A DNA stretch of 64,000 bases from Natronococcus sp. A-GB7 (GCF_029688865.1 NZ_JARUKV010000018.1:37767-101766), one strand, 5' to 3'. Shown: positions 9,181-20,182, counted from the stretch's first letter. The notes: a model not told the origin generated them from the letters alone. A program made the numbers and translations.

Positions 9181-11439
9181 GTGAGTCTCGAGGAGCCAGA
9201 GCCCGCCGCCGTCTCCCGCGAGCAGTACGAGACGCTTCTCGACGCCGCCGAAACCTACCGGGAGGCGCTGGTCGTCCGCTGTTGCGGGGAGGTCGGTCTC
9301 CGTCCGACCGAACTGACGCGGGTGACGACCGACGCCATCGACCAGGTGCGGACCGATCCGCCCCGGTATCTCCTCCGCCTCTCCGAGTCGCGAGTCGCGT
9401 ACCTGCCGACCGGGATCGAGCGAGAACTGCGGCGATACGCCCGGAGCAACGGACTCTCGAGCGACGAGCCGGTGTTTTCGGTCTCGACGCGGCGGCTGCA
9501 GATGCTCGTCGCCGAGGTCGCCGAGCGGGCAGGCGAGCGATTCGACGAGCCGGCACTCGAGGGAGTTTCGACGGACGACCTCCGGCGGTACTTCCTCGAG
9601 ACCGCGCTGGCCGACCACGGAATCAACCCGCTGGTCGTCAAACGGGTCGGCGGCTGGGGAAGCTTCGAGGCCCTCGAGTCCTACCTGCCGAGCCCGACAG
9701 ACGCGGAGATCGTCGACGAGTTCGCCGCGGTCGAAGCGGGCTCGACCGACCGATCCAGGAACAGAGCCTCGGTAAGCGACGGCAGCGTCGTTCGATCGCT
9801 GCTCGCGGCGAGCGATCGTTGCGCGCTGGTTCGCCTCGACGCCGACGGCTACGTCGATCGCTGGAACCGGAGCGCCGAGTCGGTGTTTGGCTACCGTGCG
9901 GGCGAGATCGTCGGCACCCACGTCTCGACGCTGTACGCCGCGGAGGCAGTCGAGCGGGGTCGGCCCGATCAGACGCTGACTCGTGCCCTCGAGGAGTCGG
10001 GCTACGAGGCCGAGGGCTGGCGCGTCCGCAGGGACGGGAGCCGGTTTCGCGCGGCCGAGATCGTCACGCCGCTGCGTGACGATCGCCACCGGCTGCAGGG
10101 GTTCGCGCTGCTGGTCTACGACGTCTCGGAGTACCACGAACGCCTCGAGGAGGTTCGCTCGGACCGCGAGACCCTCGAGCAGGTGTACGACGTCGCCACC
10201 CGCCACCGGGCGCTGACGGACGCGTTGCTCGAGGCGACGAGCCACGAGGAGGTCGAAAGCGTCACCTGTCAGGCCCTCGCCGAGGGGCGCACCTACGACG
10301 TCGCCTGGATCGATCGGACGACCCACTCGGATCGACACGGAAACTGGCGAACGGCCAGCGGCCTCGAGGCCGATCGCGTCGATCGGCTCGTTCCCGATGA
10401 CTGGAGCGAGCCGCGTCCCTCGGCTCCGGATCGGGATCCCCACTCCCGTGGTGACGGAGCGGACTCCGCGGCCACGCTCTCGGGGGGCGACGAGTCGCCC
10501 GTCGGTATCGCGGAGACGGCCGACGCCCGGTCGGTTTCGGTCGTGACGAACGTCGAGGCGACGCTCGAGACCGACGCCGGGAAGTTCCAGGGCTGCGTCG
10601 CGGCCGTTCCGCTGTGGTACGGCGACACGGTGTACGGGCGGCTGTCGGTCGCGACCGAACGACCGGAAGCGTTCGGCGAGGCCGAACGAGCGTGGCTCGA
10701 GACGGTCGGGCGCCAGATCGGGTACGCGATCGCAGCGATCCGCCGGCGGAACCTCCTGCTGTCGGATCGCGTGGTCGAACTCGAGTTCGTCTGTCGGGAC
10801 GAGGGGTCCTTTTTCGTCGAGACGACGCGACGGCTCGACTGTCAGTTCCAGCTCGACTCGCTGGTCCCGCTGTCGGACTCGACGCAGCTGTACTACGTCC
10901 GCCTCGAGGGCGCGTCGCCGGCGGAGGTCTTCGAGCGCGCCGAGGCGGATCCGGGAATCAGCGACTGTCGGCTGATCGAGACCTACAAGGACGCCTATCG
11001 GCTCGAGTTCGTCGTCGAGGGCTCCTCGCCGACGCTGACGCTGACCGAGTACGGCGTCACCGTCTGCGAAGCGCGCTTCGAGGAGGGTGTCGCGACGATC
11101 ACGGCCGAGTGTGCGGCCGACGCCGACCTTCGGACGATCGTCGCCGGGCTGCGATCGGCGTTTCCCGACTCCGAACTGGCCGGAAAACGCGAGACCGAAC
11201 GTCCGGTTCAGACCGGACGGGAGTTCCGAGAGGGACTCGAGGAGCGACTGACCGACCGTCAGGAGGCCGCGCTTCGGGCCGCCTACTCCGGGGGGTACTA
11301 CGACTGGCCCCGCGAGAGCACGGCCGAGGAGATCGCCGACGCGATGGGCGTCTCCTCCCCGACGCTGCACAGTCACCTCCGGAAGGGCCAACACGAGCTG
11401 TTGCGGACGTTCTTCGACGACCCGTCGGGCGAGGAGTAG
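9181..11439 (+). CDS. Large Bat-type regulator with integrase-like, PAS and GAF domains
   Basis: 752 residues from the GTG at 9181. Domains in order: an N-terminal region related to the tyrosine-recombinase catalytic fold (about 1-180), a PAS domain (about 210-320), a GAF domain (about 340-525) and a C-terminal Bat/HTH_10 helix-turn-helix (about 690-745). The recombinase-like part keeps GLRPTEL (box I Arg, about 41), DDLRRYF (box II, His replaced), GGWG, and a Tyr at about 168. Proteins of this layout are relatives of the bacterio-opsin activator Bat. No bop or carotenoid genes are nearby; its place between two acs genes suggests control of acetate or acyl-CoA metabolism. Confidence 0.88.
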   Translation: MSLEEPEPAAVSREQYETLLDAAETYREALVVRCCGEVGLRPTELTRVTTDAIDQVRTDPPRYLLRLSESRVAYLPTGIERELRRYARSNGLSSDEPVFSVSTRRLQMLVAEVAERAGERFDEPALEGVSTDDLRRYFLETALADHGINPLVVKRVGGWGSFEALESYLPSPTDAEIVDEFAAVEAGSTDRSRNRASVSDGSVVRSLLAASDRCALVRLDADGYVDRWNRSAESVFGYRAGEIVGTHVSTLYAAEAVERGRPDQTLTRALEESGYEAEGWRVRRDGSRFRAAEIVTPLRDDRHRLQGFALLVYDVSEYHERLEEVRSDRETLEQVYDVATRHRALTDALLEATSHEEVESVTCQALAEGRTYDVAWIDRTTHSDRHGNWRTASGLEADRVDRLVPDDWSEPRPSAPDRDPHSRGDGADSAATLSGGDESPVGIAETADARSVSVVTNVEATLETDAGKFQGCVAAVPLWYGDTVYGRLSVATERPEAFGEAERAWLETVGRQIGYAIAAIRRRNLLLSDRVVELEFVCRDEGSFFVETTRRLDCQFQLDSLVPLSDSTQLYYVRLEGASPAEVFERAEADPGISDCRLIETYKDAYRLEFVVEGSSPTLTLTEYGVTVCEARFEEGVATITAECAADADLRTIVAGLRSAFPDSELAGKRETERPVQTGREFREGLEERLTDRQEAALRAAYSGGYYDWPRESTAEEIADAMGVSSPTLHSHLRKGQHELLRTFFDDPSGEE

Positions 11440-11699
11440 TCGAGTCGACGATCGACGAACGGGCTCACGGCAGGAACCTAGGCCTTTAGCGTCGGCCGTC
11501 GCCCGCTACCGACCCGTCGACGGTGTGGCTCGCGGTCGCCGTCGCGCGACCGATCGCGGGGCGGTAACGTTCGCGATTTCCGGTCGATATCGGCCCGACC
11601 GGTTAGCCGACTGTCACTAATATCCCCGGAATTCGGGGCTCGTTTTGTACAACTAGAGGCGGGCTTTACTATGGCTGTTGTATACTGAGTGGTTGTACC
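11440..11699. promoter_or_regulatory. Promoter region of acs2 with TTGTAC repeats
   Basis: 260 bases without a gene. Just upstream of acs2 lie the palindrome TTGTACAA (11645-11652), then GTTGTATAC and GGTTGTACC up to the start codon. A TATA-like CTTTACTA is centred about 30 bases before the ATG. The repeated GTTGTA/TACAAC words could be operator sites. Confidence 0.4.
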
Positions 11700-13670
<1,971 letters not shown>

Positions 13671-13725
13671 GCGTCCTGGCTTCCTTTCGAAACCACTCAC
13701 CAACTACGACACGTGATGCGTTAAT

Positions 13726-14133
13726 ATGACAGAGAATACCACTCAAGATACGGACGACCCCGTCGAAACCGACGGTGGGGTCAAGACCGAGACGTACCTC
13801 GACAAGGAGATAAACATCTTCAAACCGGCGACGCCGTTCATGCGGGACCATCTGAAGGTGATCTGGCTGTCGTTTCTCGCCTGGATCCTCGTCGTCTTCG
13901 GCCCGACGACCGCAACCTTCCTGGCGCCGGAGCTGATGACCGAGACGACGATCCTCAACGGCTTCCCGCTGCACTTCTTCCTGGCGGCGATCTTCACGCC
14001 GCTGGGGGCGCTGTTGCTGTCGGTCGGCTACGCGATGCAGCGTGACCGACTCGACACGAAGTACGGCATCTCCCACGAGACCGAAGAGGAGACCGACTCC
14101 GGCACCGTCGCCGCCGACGGAGGTAACGAATGA
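13726..14133 (+). CDS. DUF4212 small subunit of a solute:sodium symporter
   Basis: 135 residues with two membrane helices (VIWLSFLAWILVVFGPTTATF and HFFLAAIFTPLGALLLSVGY) and acidic tails. DUF4212 proteins are encoded next to SSS-family carriers and are thought to be a small companion subunit. The stop overlaps the carrier start as ATGA, so the two are translationally coupled. It follows acs by 55 bases. Confidence 0.88.
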   Translation: MTENTTQDTDDPVETDGGVKTETYLDKEINIFKPATPFMRDHLKVIWLSFLAWILVVFGPTTATFLAPELMTETTILNGFPLHFFLAAIFTPLGALLLSVGYAMQRDRLDTKYGISHETEEETDSGTVAADGGNE

Positions 14134-15794
14134 TCGAAGCGATCGACCCCATCGTCATGCAGGAGACGGCGCTGGACGTCGGTGATTTCAAGCTGATCCC
14201 GGCGCTTACCGTCGCCGCGATGCTGGTGTTGTTCCTCGGCGTCGGTTACTTCTTCCGCGTCGCCGCGGTCGACGAGTTGTGGGTTGCCGGCCGTTCGATC
14301 GGCTCGATCGAGAACGGGATGGCGATCGGCGCCAACTGGATGAGCGCCGCCTCCTACCTCGGCGTCGCGTCGCTGGTCGCCCTCTCGGGCTACTTCGGGC
14401 TGGCGTACGTCGTCGGCTGGACGACGGGCTATTTCATCCTGCTGATCTTCCTGGCCGCGCAGTTCCGCCGGTTCGGGAAGTACACCGCGCCCGACTTCGT
14501 CGGCGACCGGTTCTACTCCGACTGGGCGCGCGGAATCGCGGCCTTCACCACCCTCGCGATCGCGTTCACCTACGCGATCGGTCAGGCGAGCGGAATGGGG
14601 CTGATGGCCCAGTACATCTTCGGCATCTCCTACGAAGCCGGCGTCATCGGGCTGATGGCCGTCACCATCGCCTACGTCGCCCTCTCGGGAATGCTCGGCA
14701 CGACGAAGAACATGGCGATCCAGTACACCATCCTCATTATCGCGTTCACGCTCGGCCTGTACGCCGTCGGCTGGACCGAGGGATGGTCGACCGCTCTGCC
14801 CTACCTCGAGGCCGGACCCCAGGTCGCCGAGGCCGCGAGCATCGAGGCCCAGTTCGTCGAGCCGTTCGCCGCGGCCGGCTACTACGGCTGGATCGCGCTC
14901 GCGTTCAGCCTGATCGTCGGCACCTGTGGGCTCCCCCACGTCCTGGTGCGGTTCTACACGGTTGACAACGAGCGGACGGCCCGCTGGTCGACCGTCTGGG
15001 GGCTGTTCTTCATCTGCATACTGTACTGGGGGACGGCCACCTACGCGGCCTTCGGCGGTCTGCTCTACGACCGCGAGGTCAGCGGCGGCGACGGGTTCGC
15101 CCAGATGCTCGGCGTCGAGGCCGACGCGCTCGTCGTCCTGACGGCCCAGCTCGCCGACCTGCCGACGTGGCTGGTCGGGCTGGTCGCCGCAGGTGCGGTC
15201 GCAGCCGCACTGGCGACGACCGCGGGACTGTTCATTACGGCCTCCTCGGCGGCCGCACACGACATCTACACGAACCTCTACAAGGATGACGCGACCCAGC
15301 GCGAACAGCTGATCGTCGGCCGATCGACGATTATCGGGATCGGGATCCTCGTGGCGCTGATCGGGCTGAACCCGCCGGCGCTGATCGGCGAACTCGTCGC
15401 GATGTCGTTCGCGATCGCCGGCACCGTCTTCTTCCCCGTGTTCTTCCTCGGACTCTGGTGGGAGAACACGACCCGTGAGGGCGCACTGGCCGGGATGCTT
15501 ACCGGTATCGCGCTCTCGTTCGGCGCGATCGTCAACGACACCGTCGTCCCGATGTACACCGGCGTCGATGAGGCGGCGATTCCCGCAGTCGCGACGTGGC
15601 TACCGGGAACCTCCTCGGCGCTCGTCGGCGTACCGGTCGTGTTCACCGTGATCATCGTCGTCTCGCTGGTCACCGACGAACCGCCACAGCACGTCAAGCG
15701 ACTCGTGCGACAGTGTCACAGTCCCGAACCGATGAGCCAGATGGAATCGGCCGAAGACGCCGCCGCTGACGGCGGCACCCCCGCAGACGACTAA
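14130..15794 (+). CDS. Solute:sodium symporter, probable acetate or monocarboxylate permease
   Basis: 554 residues with about 13 membrane helices of the SSS family. The stretch VDELWVAGRSIGSIENGMAI and GANWMSAASYLG match the ActP-type signature in the first helices, and VGTCGLPHVLVRFYTV matches the conserved PH.L.RF segment. The C-terminal tail is soluble and acidic. Its place behind acs and DUF4212, and before a UspA protein, is the standard haloarchaeal acetate-uptake arrangement. Acetate as substrate is inferred from context. Confidence 0.9.
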   Translation: MIEAIDPIVMQETALDVGDFKLIPALTVAAMLVLFLGVGYFFRVAAVDELWVAGRSIGSIENGMAIGANWMSAASYLGVASLVALSGYFGLAYVVGWTTGYFILLIFLAAQFRRFGKYTAPDFVGDRFYSDWARGIAAFTTLAIAFTYAIGQASGMGLMAQYIFGISYEAGVIGLMAVTIAYVALSGMLGTTKNMAIQYTILIIAFTLGLYAVGWTEGWSTALPYLEAGPQVAEAASIEAQFVEPFAAAGYYGWIALAFSLIVGTCGLPHVLVRFYTVDNERTARWSTVWGLFFICILYWGTATYAAFGGLLYDREVSGGDGFAQMLGVEADALVVLTAQLADLPTWLVGLVAAGAVAAALATTAGLFITASSAAAHDIYTNLYKDDATQREQLIVGRSTIIGIGILVALIGLNPPALIGELVAMSFAIAGTVFFPVFFLGLWWENTTREGALAGMLTGIALSFGAIVNDTVVPMYTGVDEAAIPAVATWLPGTSSALVGVPVVFTVIIVVSLVTDEPPQHVKRLVRQCHSPEPMSQMESAEDAAADGGTPADD

Positions 15795-15796
15795 CC

Positions 15797-16252
15797 ATGT
15801 ACGATACGATACTCGTTCCGACCGACGGCAGCGACACCGCCGAGTACGCGGTTGAACACGCGATCGATCTCGCCGAGAAGTACGACGCCGACGTCCACGC
15901 GCTGTACGTCGTCGACACCAGCGCGATCGACGTCAGTCTCGGCACCGAGCAGGTCGACCGCATCCGGCAGGGGAAGTTCGGCGACATGCCCGAACTCGAG
16001 CAGCGAGCCAACGAGGCGACGGGCGTCGTCGCGGCGAAAGCCGAGGCCCACGACATTTCCGTCACCGAGGCGGTCGTCGCCGGACAGCCCCACAAACAGA
16101 TCAGTAGCTACGCGGCGGACAACGACGTCGACCTGATCGTCATGGGGTCGGCCGGCCGTAGCGGCGTCAGGCGTGCCCTGCTCGGCAGCGTCGCCGAACG
16201 GACGCTGCGCTCGACGAAGATTCCGGTGTTGGTCGTCGACAGGGAGGACTGA
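15797..16252 (+). CDS. UspA-type universal stress protein
   Basis: 151 residues, complete USP fold. It opens MYDTILVPTDGSDTAEYAVE and keeps the ATP loop GSAGRSGVRRALLGSVAERTL (G-2x-G-9x-G-S/T pattern), unlike the first UspA in this window. It starts two bases after the symporter stop, so it belongs to the same operon and may regulate the permease, as proposed for other transporter-linked USPs. Confidence 0.92.
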   Translation: MYDTILVPTDGSDTAEYAVEHAIDLAEKYDADVHALYVVDTSAIDVSLGTEQVDRIRQGKFGDMPELEQRANEATGVVAAKAEAHDISVTEAVVAGQPHKQISSYAADNDVDLIVMGSAGRSGVRRALLGSVAERTLRSTKIPVLVVDRED

Positions 16253-16290
16253 CTCGCCAGCGGTTCCGCCACGCTTCGTTTTCGCCGCTC

Positions 16291-16506
16291 TTACCGTTCG
16301 TTTGAGGCCATCTCGAGGCTCGTGACGAACCCGAAGTACGCGACGATCCCCGCGAGCATGAACATGTAGTACGCCCAGGTCGGTCCCTCGAGGACCCGGA
16401 AGATGATCTCGACCATCGTCACCCAGCTGATGGCAAAGACCAGGTCGACGAAGATCCCCCACCGCTGTTCGCGCGCGTTCTCGAGCCACTCGCCGAAGTT
16501 CGTCAT
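16291..16506 (-). CDS. Small two-helix membrane protein
   Basis: 71 residues with two hydrophobic segments (WGIFVDLVFAISWVTMVEIIF and AYYMFMLAGIVAYFGFVTSLE) and short charged ends. No enzyme motif. The frame has normal haloarchaeal codon use, and it sits alone between a UspA gene and trm56. Similar small conserved membrane proteins are common in haloarchaea. Function unknown. Confidence 0.7.
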   Translation of the reverse strand: MTNFGEWLENAREQRWGIFVDLVFAISWVTMVEIIFRVLEGPTWAYYMFMLAGIVAYFGFVTSLEMASNER

Positions 16507-16609
16507 CGGGTGGACGGTTCCGTCGGCGCGTCGAAAAGCCTGCCGCTGTCCCCTCGACTCTCGCTGGCGAAGCGAAACCCCCTAACCCCGGCCGGGACTG
16601 AACTGCGAT

Positions 16610-17158
16610 ATGAACGAGACACCCGAGGTCGCCGTCCTCCGACTCGGCCACCGCCCCGGCCGGGACGAGCGGATGACGACCCACGTCGGGCTGACCGCGC
16701 GCGCGCTCGGAGCCGACCGCGTCTGGATCCCCGACAACGCCGGCCAGTCTCTCGAGACCGTCGACGACATCACCGACCGCTTCGGCGGCCCTTTCGAGGC
16801 CGAACTGACCGATTCGCCCCAGGCACTGATCCGCGACTGGGAGGGACGGGTCGTCCACCTCACGATGTACGGCGAGCGGATCCAGGACGTCGAAGACGAG
16901 ATCCGTTCGTCCCGGGAGGACGACCGGAAGCCGCTGCTCGTCGTCGTCGGCTCCGAGAAGGTCCCGTTCGACGTCTACGAGGCCGCCGACTGGAACGTCG
17001 GCGTCACCAATCAGCCCCACTCCGAGGTAGCAGGTCTCGCCGTGTTTCTCGATCGGCTGTTCGAGGGCCGCGAACTCGAGCGCGAGTGGGAGGACGCCGA
17101 CCGCGAGGTGATCCCGATGGAGACGGGTAAGCGCGTCCAGTCGCTCGAGGACGGCTAA
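16610..17158 (+). CDS. trm56: tRNA (cytidine56-2'-O)-methyltransferase
   Basis: 182 residues, archaeal SPOUT-family enzyme that methylates the 2'-OH of C56 in the T-loop of tRNAs using S-adenosylmethionine. The N-terminal VAVLRLGHRPGRDERMTTHVG and the C-terminal knot region LLVVVGSEKVPF with GVTNQPHSEVAGLAVFLDRL are the family signatures. Length is normal. It overlaps by four bases the tail of the small ORF on the other strand. Confidence 0.92.
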   Translation: MNETPEVAVLRLGHRPGRDERMTTHVGLTARALGADRVWIPDNAGQSLETVDDITDRFGGPFEAELTDSPQALIRDWEGRVVHLTMYGERIQDVEDEIRSSREDDRKPLLVVVGSEKVPFDVYEAADWNVGVTNQPHSEVAGLAVFLDRLFEGRELEREWEDADREVIPMETGKRVQSLEDG

Positions 17159-17244
17159 ACGATCCCACTCCCCCAGAGGATCGTTAGTACGGAGCCGAGA
17201 ATTCCGAGCAGTCCCGCGATGAGTCCCTTCCGAGCGTCGTCCAT
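17155..17244 (-). CDS. 29-residue single-helix membrane microprotein
   Basis: MDDARKGLIAGLLGILGSV and 10 more residues: a short charged head and one Gly/Leu-rich membrane helix. The start at 17244 is supported by a TATA box centred 28 bases upstream; the longer reading of this frame has non-coding composition. The stop overlaps the trm56 stop on the other strand. Function unknown. It is too short for homology to be informative. Confidence 0.55.
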   Translation of the reverse strand: MDDARKGLIAGLLGILGSVLTILWGSGIV

Positions 17245-17269
17245 GCGGTCGCTGTCTCTACCGGAACGG

Positions 17270-17277
17270 TATATGTT
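17270..17277 (-). promoter_or_regulatory. TATA box of the 29-residue gene
   Basis: AACATATA on the minus strand, about 28 bases before the ATG at 17244, in an otherwise GC-rich stretch. Confidence 0.5.
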
Positions 17278-17433
17278 TTCTCCGAGACGTAGCGTAATAT
17301 AATCCACTACGCTCGCGGCACGGCCGCGGAACGACATCGTTGCTCGAGGAGGTCGTCTGGACTTGCAGGCCAGCGAATACGGCGATTCTACAGCGAAAAC
17401 GCGCAATACCACGCCTCCGGGCCGTGGATGATA

Positions 17434-18084
17434 TTAACGGGGAACGGCCGGACGGAGCAGTCGGAGGGGCCGAAGGAGACGGCTACCGACCATCCGTACT
17501 ATCGCCGCCGTTCCGGTCTCGGACTCGTCGAGGGCGTACCCCGTCCCGACCCGCTCGATCGGCCCCGAGTCGCCGACTGTCTCGAGAACGCGCTCGAAGT
17601 CCTCGTCGGGCAGCCCCGTTCGGTCCTGCAGTTCGGCGCGCGACAGCGGCCCGTCGGCTTCCCGAAGCTCCCGGAGGACCGCCCAGCCGTGGGCCGAGAC
17701 GAGGTAGTACTCGTCTTCCGAAATATCGTCGTCGGGCTCGCTCGAGCGGTCGACCCCGAGCCGGAGGTCGTACAGCGAGTCGAGACAGAGCCACGCGGCG
17801 ACGACGGCGAGGACGCCGAGGACAGCCGAGCCGTCGCCGATCGCGAGGGCGGCGAACACGAGTCCGCCGACTGCACCGAGGACGGCTCCGGCGGCGGCGT
17901 CCGGATAGTCGCGTGCGGTACAGACGGCCCTGAGCACGGCGAGTGCGACGATCCCGGCCGGAATCGCGATCACCGATCCGGCCGAGAGATCCGCCAGAAC
18001 GTAGAGGACGGCGAGGACAGCCGTGATTCCGGCGATCGCTTTCGGATCGACCTCGTCGCCCATCGCCGCTCGAAACGACGTCAT
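17434..18084 (-). CDS. Membrane protein with a C-terminal winged-helix domain
   Basis: 216 residues from the ATG at 18084, chosen because the TATA-like ATATAT at 18111-18116 is about 29 bases upstream; an in-frame ATG at 18102 is too close to it. Four or so hydrophobic helices occupy the first 120 residues. The rest is a winged-helix-like region, VSAHGWAVLRELREADGPLSRAEL through FERVLETVGDSGPI. This suggests a membrane-anchored DNA-binding protein, but no ligand or target is visible. Its 3' end and the 29-residue gene lie on the same strand. Confidence 0.72.
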   Translation of the reverse strand: MTSFRAAMGDEVDPKAIAGITAVLAVLYVLADLSAGSVIAIPAGIVALAVLRAVCTARDYPDAAAGAVLGAVGGLVFAALAIGDGSAVLGVLAVVAAWLCLDSLYDLRLGVDRSSEPDDDISEDEYYLVSAHGWAVLRELREADGPLSRAELQDRTGLPDEDFERVLETVGDSGPIERVGTGYALDESETGTAAIVRMVGSRLLRPLRLLRPAVPR

Positions 18085-18110
18085 CGTTCGGTCGTACGTC
18101 ATATCAATCC

Positions 18111-18116
18111 ATATAT
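18111..18116 (-). promoter_or_regulatory. TATA-like element for the membrane winged-helix gene
   Basis: ATATAT about 29 bases before the ATG at 18084. It decides between two in-frame starts. Confidence 0.45.
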
Positions 18117-18175
18117 CTTTGTGGATCGCGGGTACCCGAATCGGAGCCGTCGACTCGATACGGCGTCGCTCAAAA

Positions 18176-18183
18176 GACTTAAT
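18176..18183 (+). promoter_or_regulatory. TATA box of tfe
   Basis: ACTTAATG centred 29 bases before the tfe ATG at 18209. Confidence 0.5.
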
Positions 18184-18208
18184 GGGCCGATCGCGCTACG
18201 TGTAGGCA

Positions 18209-18733
18209 ATGGCTTTTGAGGACCTGCTCGAGGATCCGGTCATCCAGAAGTACTTGCACGAGCTGGTCGGTCCCACGGGGATGCCCGTCGCGGCGGCGCC
18301 GCCGGACGGGGAAGTGACCGACGAGGAGCTCGCCGAGGAGCTGGATCTCGAGTTGAACGACGTCCGGCGCGCGCTGTTTATTCTCTACGAGAACGACCTC
18401 GCCAGCTACCGCCGGCTGCGCGACGAGGACTCGGGCTGGCTGACCTACCTCTGGACGTTCGAGTACGACAACATCCCCGAGAACCTAGAGGAGGAAATGT
18501 ACCGGCTCCACGACGCCCTCGAGGACCGCCGGGAGTACGAGCGCAACCACGAGTTCTACCTCTGTGAGATCTGTTCGATCCGCTTTGAGTTCGGCGAGGC
18601 GATGGACTTCGGCTTCGAGTGTCCCGAGTGTGGCTCGCCGGTCGAATCGATGGACAACAACCGCCTGGTCGACGCGATGGACGACCGCCTCGACGACCTC
18701 GAGGATGAACTGAACATCGACGCGGACGCCTGA
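18209..18733 (+). CDS. tfe: Transcription initiation factor TFE
   Basis: 174 residues, archaeal homologue of the TFIIE alpha subunit. It helps open promoters and stabilises RNA polymerase complexes on weak TATA boxes. The N-terminal extended winged helix covers about 1-85 (DEELAEELDLELNDVRRALF). The C-terminal zinc ribbon is LCEICSIRF ... FECPECGSPV. The length is normal for haloarchaea. The stop overlaps the next start (TGATG), so tfe is coupled to the DUF2110 gene. Confidence 0.96.
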   Translation: MAFEDLLEDPVIQKYLHELVGPTGMPVAAAPPDGEVTDEELAEELDLELNDVRRALFILYENDLASYRRLRDEDSGWLTYLWTFEYDNIPENLEEEMYRLHDALEDRREYERNHEFYLCEICSIRFEFGEAMDFGFECPECGSPVESMDNNRLVDAMDDRLDDLEDELNIDADA

Positions 18734-19407
18734 TGGTCGTACTCGCAACCAAACTCTACGTCGACGGTGACGCCCGCGAACGCTCGTTGGACTCGCTGCG
18801 GTCGCTGATCGGCAACGAGATCGGCGAACTCGACGTCGCGTTCGACCTCTCGATCCGGGACGACGACTTCCCCGAGGTCGCCGTCGAGGGCGAGGACGCC
18901 GTCGTCGCCGAGAACGTCCTCCGCGAGGAGTTCGGCGAGATCGTCCCCGAGCTCGAGCCCGGCGAGACCTACGTCGGCACCCTCGAGTCCTGGAACGACG
19001 AGGGGTTCGTCCTCGACGCCGGCCAACCGGTCGAGATTCCGGTCGACGAACTCGGGCTCGGCCCCGGCTCGCCGACTCAGATCCGCGAGCGCTACGGGCT
19101 CGTCCAGCACCTGCCGATGCGGTTCGTGTACGGAAGCGACGACGAACCGTCTCGGCTCGCGGCGGACGAACAGGATCGACTCTACGACTGGACTCGCGGC
19201 GACGGCCGGCTCAACGTCAACAGCGCCACCCGCGCCGAGGTCCGGGCCACGCTCAACCGTGCGGGCCACGCCCAGGACTACGTCACCGTCGAGCGTCTCG
19301 GCCTGCTCGAGCAGAGCGTGATCTGTACCGAGGGCACCGATCCGCCGGGCCTGCTCGCGAGCGTCGGCGAGTACCTCCCCGCGGAGCTGCGATGTGTCGT
19401 TCCCTAG
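18733..19407 (+). CDS. DUF2110 family protein
   Basis: 224 residues, soluble and acidic, belonging to an archaeal family of unknown function commonly found after tfe. The middle part ETYVGTLESWNDEGFVLDAGQPVEIPVDELGLG looks like a small beta barrel, and the C-terminal part (RLNVNSATRAEVRATLNRAG) has a helix-hairpin-helix flavour. Together with its coupling to tfe this hints at nucleic-acid binding in transcription. That is inference. Confidence 0.85.
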   Translation: MVVLATKLYVDGDARERSLDSLRSLIGNEIGELDVAFDLSIRDDDFPEVAVEGEDAVVAENVLREEFGEIVPELEPGETYVGTLESWNDEGFVLDAGQPVEIPVDELGLGPGSPTQIRERYGLVQHLPMRFVYGSDDEPSRLAADEQDRLYDWTRGDGRLNVNSATRAEVRATLNRAGHAQDYVTVERLGLLEQSVICTEGTDPPGLLASVGEYLPAELRCVVP

Positions 19408-19408
19408 T

Positions 19409-20182
19409 ATGAATCGCCGGCTCGCTCTCGCGGTGATCGCGGTCGCGTTGCTCGCGACGACGGCGGGCTGTTCGGCGATCTTCGGCGGGATCTCCGACGA
19501 AGAGCTCGACCGCGAGCAGGAGTACGACGACCTCCGGGACAGCGACGCCGACGTCGCCGTCGACATCGAGGGCGGCACGATCCTCACCAGCGGCGAGTTC
19601 CGTGCGGTGTACGACCTCAACGAGACCGAGGAACTCTCGCTGTACCGTTCGAGTTTCTACACCGAGGACGCACTCGACATCCACAGCGTCCGCTACTGGT
19701 ATCCCAACGGGACCGAGGTGACGGGTTCGGACCTCGAGATCGATCAGGGACGCTCGAGCACCGAGGTCGAGGTGCCGGACGGGAACGGCACTCTCGCCTT
19801 CTCGGGTAGCGCCGGTAGCCGAACCTTCCAGCTCCCGGCCTACGTCCACGGCTCCTACGAGGTGACCCTCTCGGAGGGGTACCGGACCTCGAACTTCCTG
19901 TTCGGCGACGTGAACCCCGGCGGGTACGAACGCGAGGTCGCCGACGACCGTGAGCGACTGGTCTGGGACGAGGTCGACAGCACGATCTCGCTGCGGTACT
20001 ACCTCACGAGGGACATCCCGCTGTTCGCCGGGCTCGTCGGAACGGTCGTGCTGCTCGGCGGCGCCGCGATGGCCTACTACTACCGGAAGGTCCAGAAGCT
20101 GAAAGAACAGCGCGAGGAGATGGGACTCGACGTCGAGATCGAGGACGACTCCGACGACGGGCCGCCACCGGGGATGAAGTGA
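19409..20182 (+). CDS. Lipoprotein with C-terminal membrane anchor (DUF5803-like)
   Basis: 257 residues from the ATG at 19409, directly after the DUF2110 stop. The N-terminus RLALAVIAVALLATTAGCSA is a lipoprotein signal with the lipobox Cys at about residue 19. The exported middle domain is beta-rich. A membrane helix near 205-228 (LFAGLVGTVVLLGGAAMAYYYR) is followed by a charged cytoplasmic tail. This double anchoring fits the haloarchaeal DUF5803 family as I recall it. Function unknown. Confidence 0.8.
   Translation: MNRRLALAVIAVALLATTAGCSAIFGGISDEELDREQEYDDLRDSDADVAVDIEGGTILTSGEFRAVYDLNETEELSLYRSSFYTEDALDIHSVRYWYPNGTEVTGSDLEIDQGRSSTEVEVPDGNGTLAFSGSAGSRTFQLPAYVHGSYEVTLSEGYRTSNFLFGDVNPGGYEREVADDRERLVWDEVDSTISLRYYLTRDIPLFAGLVGTVVLLGGAAMAYYYRKVQKLKEQREEMGLDVEIEDDSDDGPPPGMK

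Noticed and set aside
9151..11394. Long minus-strand ORF (747 codons) opposite the Bat regulator
   Set aside because: It mirrors the high-GC plus-strand gene codon for codon and has no family motifs. Such antisense ORFs are expected at this GC content.
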